A stretch of DNA of 64,000 nt, taken from the NCBI GenBank assembly GCA_002914805.1, contig JXTB01000776.1, forward strand, positions 69,397-133,396. The letters are read 5' to 3'. Positions 58,433 through 64,000 of this stretch are shown here, one piece after another. Under the pieces are notes generated by a model that did no database searches, was not told the DNA's origin, and saw only the letters and a list, made by a program, of their open reading frames with translations. The position numbers were made by a program, and so were the translations under genes. Source of the DNA: Parasponia andersonii (taxonomy: Eukaryota > Streptophyta > Magnoliopsida > Rosales > Cannabaceae). How positions within the stretch are numbered: position 1 is the stretch's first letter; each line of letters begins with the position of its first letter.

Positions 58433-59077
58433 TGTTGGAAAATGGGTTAATATATATTGATATATATTGGGCACTTATATTATAAAGTCTAATAGTCTAA
58501 TCGTGTGTATTAGAACTCATTTTTATAAATCATTTTGAAGTTAAAAATTGAGTGAGATTTATGTTTTATTGATAAAAGGTCTTAATAAATTTTTGTTCTC
58601 CTTTATAAGGACATTGATCTTGTATATTCACACGCTCAAAATAATACACGGATGAATAAAAAATTATTACTCAAAAATGCACTATTGAAATGGAAAAATA
58701 AAATGAAAATATTAGTCTCACACAAGTGGGAAATATATGGTGCAAGTGGTATATAAAAGTTTATGTTTTATGATGATGGTAAAAATAACTTCCATAAATG
58801 TTTTCTCAAAGTGCGTAAGGGAATATTGATAATTTGTATAGGTTCATGTGCGCTTGCACCTACTTTTAAACACGGATTTTGAGTCAAAACTTGTTAATAA
58901 TATTTTGTTTTACAAAAATACTTATTTTGAAGTGCTACCAAAATTCTGCTCAAAATTGAAATATATTAATTTTGGTAATATTATTTGTGAAATATTTTGT
59001 TATAAGCTGTTGTAACCTTATATGTTGCTACAACCTTATATGTTGCACATACTTGCATATGTTAGTATTTTCTTACG
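58433..59077. mobile_element. Solo LTR upstream of DLH3
   Basis: 645 bp starting TGTTGGAAAATGGG and ending TTTTCTTACG, flanked by a perfect 5-bp duplication GACTT (58428-58432 and 59078-59082). Removing it with one GACTT gives AGTAGACTTTTCAATAG, which matches AGTAGTTTTCAGTAG at 41746 in the DLH2 upstream copy, an empty site. The start is LTR-like; the final CG would be CA with one change. No second LTR or protein. Confidence 0.8.
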
Positions 59078-59323
59078 GACTTTTCAATAGGAGAAACCAA
59101 ACGAGTTTTGACAACTAAAAAAGTAAATCAATAATCAATAAACAAAACAAGGTAAGCTAGAACTTGATCCATGTGGAGGGCTAACTAATATTATAGTAGT
59201 ACCTTACATATACATGGAACCAATATATATATATATATACCGATGCACATAGATAAGTTTTACAAGCTATATAGAGTACAATATTTTGGTGTTCCACTAA
59301 AACAGGGGAAAAATAAAAAGTCA

Positions 59324-62251
59324 ATGGCTGGGGCTCAGTGCTGCTCTAATCCCCCAACTCTGAATCCAAACAGCGGAGCAGGCACCATTGAGCAACTGGG
59401 AGGACTCAAAACCTACATCTCCGGCTCTCCCAACTCCAAACTTGCCGTTCTTCTTATCTCTGATGTTTTTGGTAATCACCTGCCACATTTATATTAGTTT
59501 ATCTCCTGAATTAGTTAGTTTTATTAATTATTAAGTTAGTGATCTTAATTAAGAGGTAAAATTACAAAAATATCCCTTGTGGTTTTCATTTTTTAAAATT
59601 TAACCCTTCGTTCTTAGAAACTAAACTTCATCTATTAAGATTTACCGTAAAACTTCAATTTCACTCATGTAAATTTTAATTCTAGGAAAAAAGTTTTAAT
59701 TGATAAAAATTTCTTGACCCTTTGTTCAGTGTTTTGAAACATAAATTATTTCAAAATAATTTTTAAATTAATAGAAAGTTGTTATCAAAAAATCCAATAT
59801 TAAAAAAACAAATTAGATTTCTACTAATCTAGAAATTATTTGGAAATAATTTATGTTTTAATACACTATTGTATTTTCATCAATTTAAACTTTTTTTTTC
59901 CAAAATTAGATGATATATAGGTGAAAATGTCGATTTCAGGAATGCATGGTTGAATTTGAAAAAATGAAAACTACAGGAGATATATTTGTAATTCACCCTA
60001 ATTAAGAAATCTCTTCACTTAAGCTTCTTCTCCCTTTTTCCCTTTTTTTTTTTTTTATCATTGATAATTTTTCTCTTTAGTCTCTTCTTTGCATGGGTTT
60101 TTGTTTTTCAATATTGCTAAACAAGGAGTGTGGAGTATGCACATACTTCAAAAGAGACTAGATGTACCTAGGACCTGTTCCAGTAGTACACAACTGATTC
60201 CATGCATCCTAATTTGATTTTAAGCATAACTGGTACTGAAAAATACAACACCGTATGATACGAACTGAATTTTCTTGTTCTTTACTCGTTGATTTTCAAT
60301 TATGCTGCAGGATATGAAGCCCCAAACATAAGGTATGTTGATCTAAAAATTTTTGCTGTAGTTTCGGGTAATATTTGATCGAAATATGCATATATTTTAC
60401 GTTCAGTTAATTTAAGCTTAAAGCAATTCAGCATTCGTTGTTAAAGGTAAAACAGTGATCAGAAAGGGGATGAATGTCATCACATATGTTAACAGAGGAA
60501 GCACTCTGCTTAATTAAGCTGTATTTGATTGTGTTAAACAAGACCTTAGATAGAAATCTTTATATAATAGCCTCGTAGTTAATTTTTCTAAATCTCCCAA
60601 TTGCTAATTTTTCGGAACAATTAGTAACTATTATTCCTGAGATTTCAATTTTATTTTATATGGTTTTCTACTTGTGTTAATGCTACTTTCTCTTTAAAAG
60701 GATGATAGCGGACAAGGTTGCAGCTGCCGGATTCTATGTTACAGTTCCTGATTTCTTCTATGATGATCCTTTTGTATATGACAATAACCGGCCTCTACAA
60801 GTTTGGTTAAAAGATCATGCAACAGTATGTATGTTGTTGTGTACTTGTCCAAGATAATTGTCTGCATATCTGATATATGGACTTATTGCTATTTTCATTT
60901 CCAAATTAAATATACTCCAGAGGGCTATATAAATATGAGATTTTGGGGTTCGGAGTCATGACAAATATTCTTACAGGACAAGGGATTCGAAGATGCAAAA
61001 TCAGCAGTTGAAGCTCTTAAATCCAAAGGTTTTTCTGCACTTGGGGCTGCTGGCTTCTGTTGGGGTGGTAAGTGAGTTGGTTTTGGCTGTTAGTTTTTGT
61101 TAATCTATGTGCTTTCTTTCTTTCTTTTTTTTTTTTTTTTTTTTTGCTAATTCGGATTGTAATTTTTTCTTCCTCTTGCTTGATAGTAATTTTCTTGCCG
61201 CGATTTTTAATAATTCTTGTCTTTCATTTTTAGCCAAGGTTGTAACTCAACTTTCAAAGTCAAAATCTATTGAAGCTGCTGTTCTATTACATCCTTCCTT
61301 TGTCATCTTGGACGATATAAAGGGTACAGATAGATCATAGTGTTAAAACATTCTGAAACTTAAAGCAACTTTATTTTGTCATATTTATATAGTTTCCACT
61401 TTGAGGCACTAAACTTTTGTTTTGGAGCAACCATTGTATAATGTAGTACTATGCAAAGTTCCCCTATTTGATCTACTAGTCATACATTTTACAATCCATG
61501 ACTAGGTGGCTTTAAAAGATAGAAAACTGTTCTTTAACTTAGTTTGTCTGGTTCCAAAAATACGTTTTCCTCTTTCGACCTAGCTGTTAGAAACCCTGAT
61601 AAAACTCAGTGATAATGTTATTACCTTATAATAAAGATGCTTGGAAACAAATTCTCGTCCAAGTTTCCCAGACATTGTCACAGAGATTTACCATCATATA
61701 GATTGGCATTCTCTGCAACAACCTAGTCTCACTAAATTGTAAATGGTCTTAATTTTCGCAGAAGTCAATGTTCCCATGGCAATATTGGGTGCGGAGATTG
61801 ACAATTATGGTCCCCCGGCCCTCTTGAAACAGTTTGAGGAGATCTTAGCCTCTAAACCTGAGGTAAGGGAAGGGATTATCTTTTTTGTCTTTTTCCTTTG
61901 ACTAAGCAGAGAAACATTATATATGTTGAACAAACCATCATAATAATAATAGCAATAATATTAACAATAACAATAATTATAATAAGACTATGCCCCAAGT
62001 AGCTTTTGTCACTCTAGTAATTCTTATAATTTTGACAAGACTTTTAAATTGCCACTAGTTTTTCTTTAAACTTCGATGATCCTTTATGTATTCGTTTATG
62101 TTTGGCATAGGCTGATAGCTATGTGGAGATATTCCCAAACGTTGCACATGGTTGGACAGTGAGGTACAACGTTGAAGATGAAGCGGCTGCAAATTCAGCA
62201 AATGAGGCCCATCAGAAGATGTTGGACTGGTTCTCTAATTACGTTAAATGA
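59324..62251 (+). CDS. Dienelactone hydrolase family protein, copy 3 (DLH3)
   Basis: Exons: 59324-59471, 60311-60332, 60701-60824, 60977-61067, 61234-61323, 61762-61862, 62111-62251; 717 nt, 238 residues, introns GT-AG. Triad: Cys in GAAGFCWGAKV, Asp in GAEIDNYGPP, His in VAHGWTVRYN. It is closest to DLH2 in exons and introns (long shared intron 5 stretches such as AATAAAGATGCTTGGAAACA). Differences from both others: Tyr-Asp-Asp-Pro where they have Tyr-Gly-Asp, and His-Ala-Thr for His-Gly-Thr before intron 3. Intron 1 is longer because of a MITE. TA repeats at 59226-59240 could serve as a TATA region about 90 bp before the start. Probably an active cytosolic hydrolase, substrate unknown. Confidence 0.92.
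59554..59998. mobile_element. MITE in DLH3 intron 1
   Basis: 445 bp flanked by a perfect 8-bp duplication TAATTAAG (59546-59553 and 59999-60006). Terminal inverted repeats are about 52 bp: left AGGTAAAATTACAAAAATAT and onward, right on the minus strand GGGTGAATTACAAATATATC and onward, with roughly 80% identity. DLH2 intron 1 has the uninterrupted site (ATCTTAATTAAGAATATAAC near 53344). It has no coding capacity; superfamily uncertain (8-9 bp duplications occur in hAT and Mutator-like groups). Confidence 0.85.
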
Positions 62252-62951
62252 ATATATTATTAATTTTTCTGTACTCAAAAATAATAAGAATTAAGGTGAT
62301 TTTCGAATTCAGATGGCCCTTTCAATTTGTGTTATTTGGATACGATCAATAACTTCTGTTTTTTTATAGCTTGTATAGTCAAAAGAATTTCACTTCGTAT
62401 ATGTATAACAGTTTAAGTTTGAGCAAAAGCAGCTTGCATTTTAAGGGTATTTGAAAGATCTGTTTTTATGTGTATAACTAAATAATTAATTAATTGATTA
62501 AGTTAATAATTAATTAATTATATTATATCACGTGTATGAAAAGTTATTACAACAACAAGTGCTTATGTTGCAATAAAGATTAGAAAATCAAGAATAAACA
62601 CAAGAAATTTTTAACGTAATTCGGACCTCTTTTACTCTAAGGGATCACGCTCAAAAATTAAACAAATTAGTAAAATATAAAAGATTATAAATACTAATTA
62701 ACTTATGCAATAAAAGACTATCTTTTTTAATGCCATAATGTGTTGTAATCACTCTACTAATCTTATTTAAAGAGTTTCTCTCATCTTATTGATTCTTCAC
62801 TTCGTGAACTTCTTTCACTAAACCAGATCTATCTCTTTTTGAAGACGCAGTGCCCTTCCTTCTAAGGAATAAAGGCACTCAAACTAAGAACTTAGAAACC
62901 TCACAAGTTCTCTAAGTCTCATGGTGGCAATATACAAAATAAAAGCATTCT

Positions 62952-63029
62952 ATTAGTATATTTTTCTCTCAAAGTGCATGAGAATTCTTTATTAGTATAT
63001 TTTTCTCTCAAAGTGCATGAGAATTCTTT
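62952..63029. repeat. Perfect 39-bp tandem duplication
   Basis: ATTAGTATATTTTTCTCTCA with the following AAGTGCATGAGAATTCTTT occurs twice without a mismatch, indicating a very recent duplication or an assembly stutter. Confidence 0.9.
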
Positions 63030-63877
63030 AGAGTAGCTGAGCTAGGTGAATTTCAACTGCTTTGGTTATCCATTGCAGTATGGAAAGGCTGAAATAAAAA
63101 TTGAAAAAAATTAAAAGTAAAATAAAATCTTTTTAAAAATTATGTAATTTGCCAAAAAAAAATTATTGCAATAAATCAACAACTTTCCAAAAAGTTACCA
63201 TAAAAATATCCAGATTTATAATTACTCTTTGGACACTTTTTGGACATGATTTGACCAGCTTAAATCCTTTAATTATACATATCAAAGATTGATAATTAAT
63301 CGAGAAAATCATATCTCTATTAATTATAATCATGTACCAAGATTTAAGGAAAGGCTTATTGGCATCATTGGTTCTCGATCTTTGAGTGTTTTGGCATATC
63401 GGTCCTAAACTTTAATTTTCGGCTCATAAATCCTCAAACTCACAAAACTGTAGCAAACAAGTCGTTTTCACTGTTAATGTTTAAGTTTGTCGTTAAAAAT
63501 TCTTGTGGCCCATCAAGTATGTCTAATTTTGAGGCCATTTTGGTGAAATAATTGCCTCCTTTTCTTCCCCTCTATCTAGCGATCCGTCTATTTTATCTTC
63601 GATACCCAAGTCCAGATATAGAGCTTAAGAAAATGCAATCCCATGATCAAAATACGAGTCCACCAACTGAGTCCGTCAACTTGTCTCATAATAAAAGGAA
63701 AAATGAATATAAGAGAAACCAATCAACCAGAGTTTCATTTATCTTCCATCTATTGAAGATTAATAGATTTTTTTTATAGTTGATTTTTTCGGCCTAAAAT
63801 TTAATCCTTTTAACAAACTTATATTATAAATTATTTTGAAAATATTAAAGTTGCAAAATAAGATATTGGATAAATCC

Positions 63878-63879
<2 letters not shown>

Positions 63880-63915
<36 letters not shown>
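63880..63915. repeat. (AT)n microsatellite
   Basis: About 17 AT units in AT-rich DNA near the right end of the window. Confidence 0.9.
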
Positions 63916-63916
<1 letters not shown>

Positions 63917-64000
63917 TTAGTTTGTGCAATTTAAATAGTGAAAATAAATTAAGATTAACATTCATTTTTTTAGAATAAATTAAGATTAATATTCATGATA

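Larger units (their letters stand above)
62252..64000. other. Right-hand intergenic region, no gene
   Basis: AT-rich DNA after the DLH3 stop. 62590-62930 (TTTTTAACGTAATTCGGACC, AGGGATCACGCTC) resembles non-coding parts of copia-type elements but has no protein or boundary. The short frame at 63552-63779 lacks a recognisable domain. Confidence 0.45.

Noticed and set aside
62590..62930. Copia fragment suggested by an ACGTAATTCGG-like phrase
   Set aside because: The phrase is short and no LTR end, primer site or protein motif supports it.

Overview
This is nuclear DNA of a flowering plant, almost certainly a eudicot. The intergenic DNA is AT-rich, genes are split by short GT-AG introns with AT-rich interiors, and all major plant transposon classes are nested in one another: Ty3/gypsy of the Tat type, Ty1/copia, hAT, CACTA and several foldback elements or MITEs. 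I see no bacterial or organellar genes and no tRNA, rRNA or CRISPR. The species cannot be fixed from the sequence alone.

The host genes are few. At 3131-3537 on the minus strand is a small two-exon gene for a 105-residue membrane protein. The right half carries a tandem array of dienelactone hydrolase (DLH) family genes, all on the plus strand. DLH1 (29772-32246), DLH2 (53127-55542) and DLH3 (59324-62251) each have seven exons, the same intron phases and a 22-nt second exon. Each encodes 238-239 residues with the Cys-Asp-His triad readable. Two decayed relatives remain: an exon-2 region fragment at about 11.19-11.44 kb and a shortened exon 1 at 58101-58203. Related intergenic DNA recurs near 10.9, 41.0 and 56.1 kb, so the array grew by duplication of gene plus flank and was then pushed apart by transposons.

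Layout from left to right: 1-3 kb, no gene seen; 3.1-3.7 kb, the membrane-protein gene; 3.9-10.86 kb, a deleted CACTA element holding transposase remnants, a probable old LTR and an alternating minisatellite; 10.9-11.4 kb, DLH flank and pseudogene; 11.6-12.95 kb, three foldback elements; 13.1-14.28 kb, older LTR-type repeats; 14286-28203, Gypsy-1, interrupted by a 1.34-kb solo LTR containing an N gap; 29.8-32.2 kb, DLH1; 32514-40652, a decayed copia with a complete hAT element (33053-36326) inserted in its gag; 41803-52603, Gypsy-2, inserted upstream of DLH2; 53.1-55.5 kb, DLH2; 56.5-57.4 kb, a purine-rich foldback element; 58.1-62.25 kb, DLH pseudo-exon, a 645-bp solo LTR and DLH3 with a 445-bp MITE in intron 1; then AT-rich DNA to the end.

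The DLH paralogues act as internal empty-site controls: the solo LTR upstream of DLH3 and the MITE in its intron can be delimited to the base by comparison with uninterrupted sister copies. Both gypsy elements carry, besides gag-pol and a second RNase H, an antisense reading region between pol and the 3' LTR that resembles the 'putative gypsy type transposon' family (Transposase_28). All positions and splice junctions were read by eye; percentages are hand estimates.
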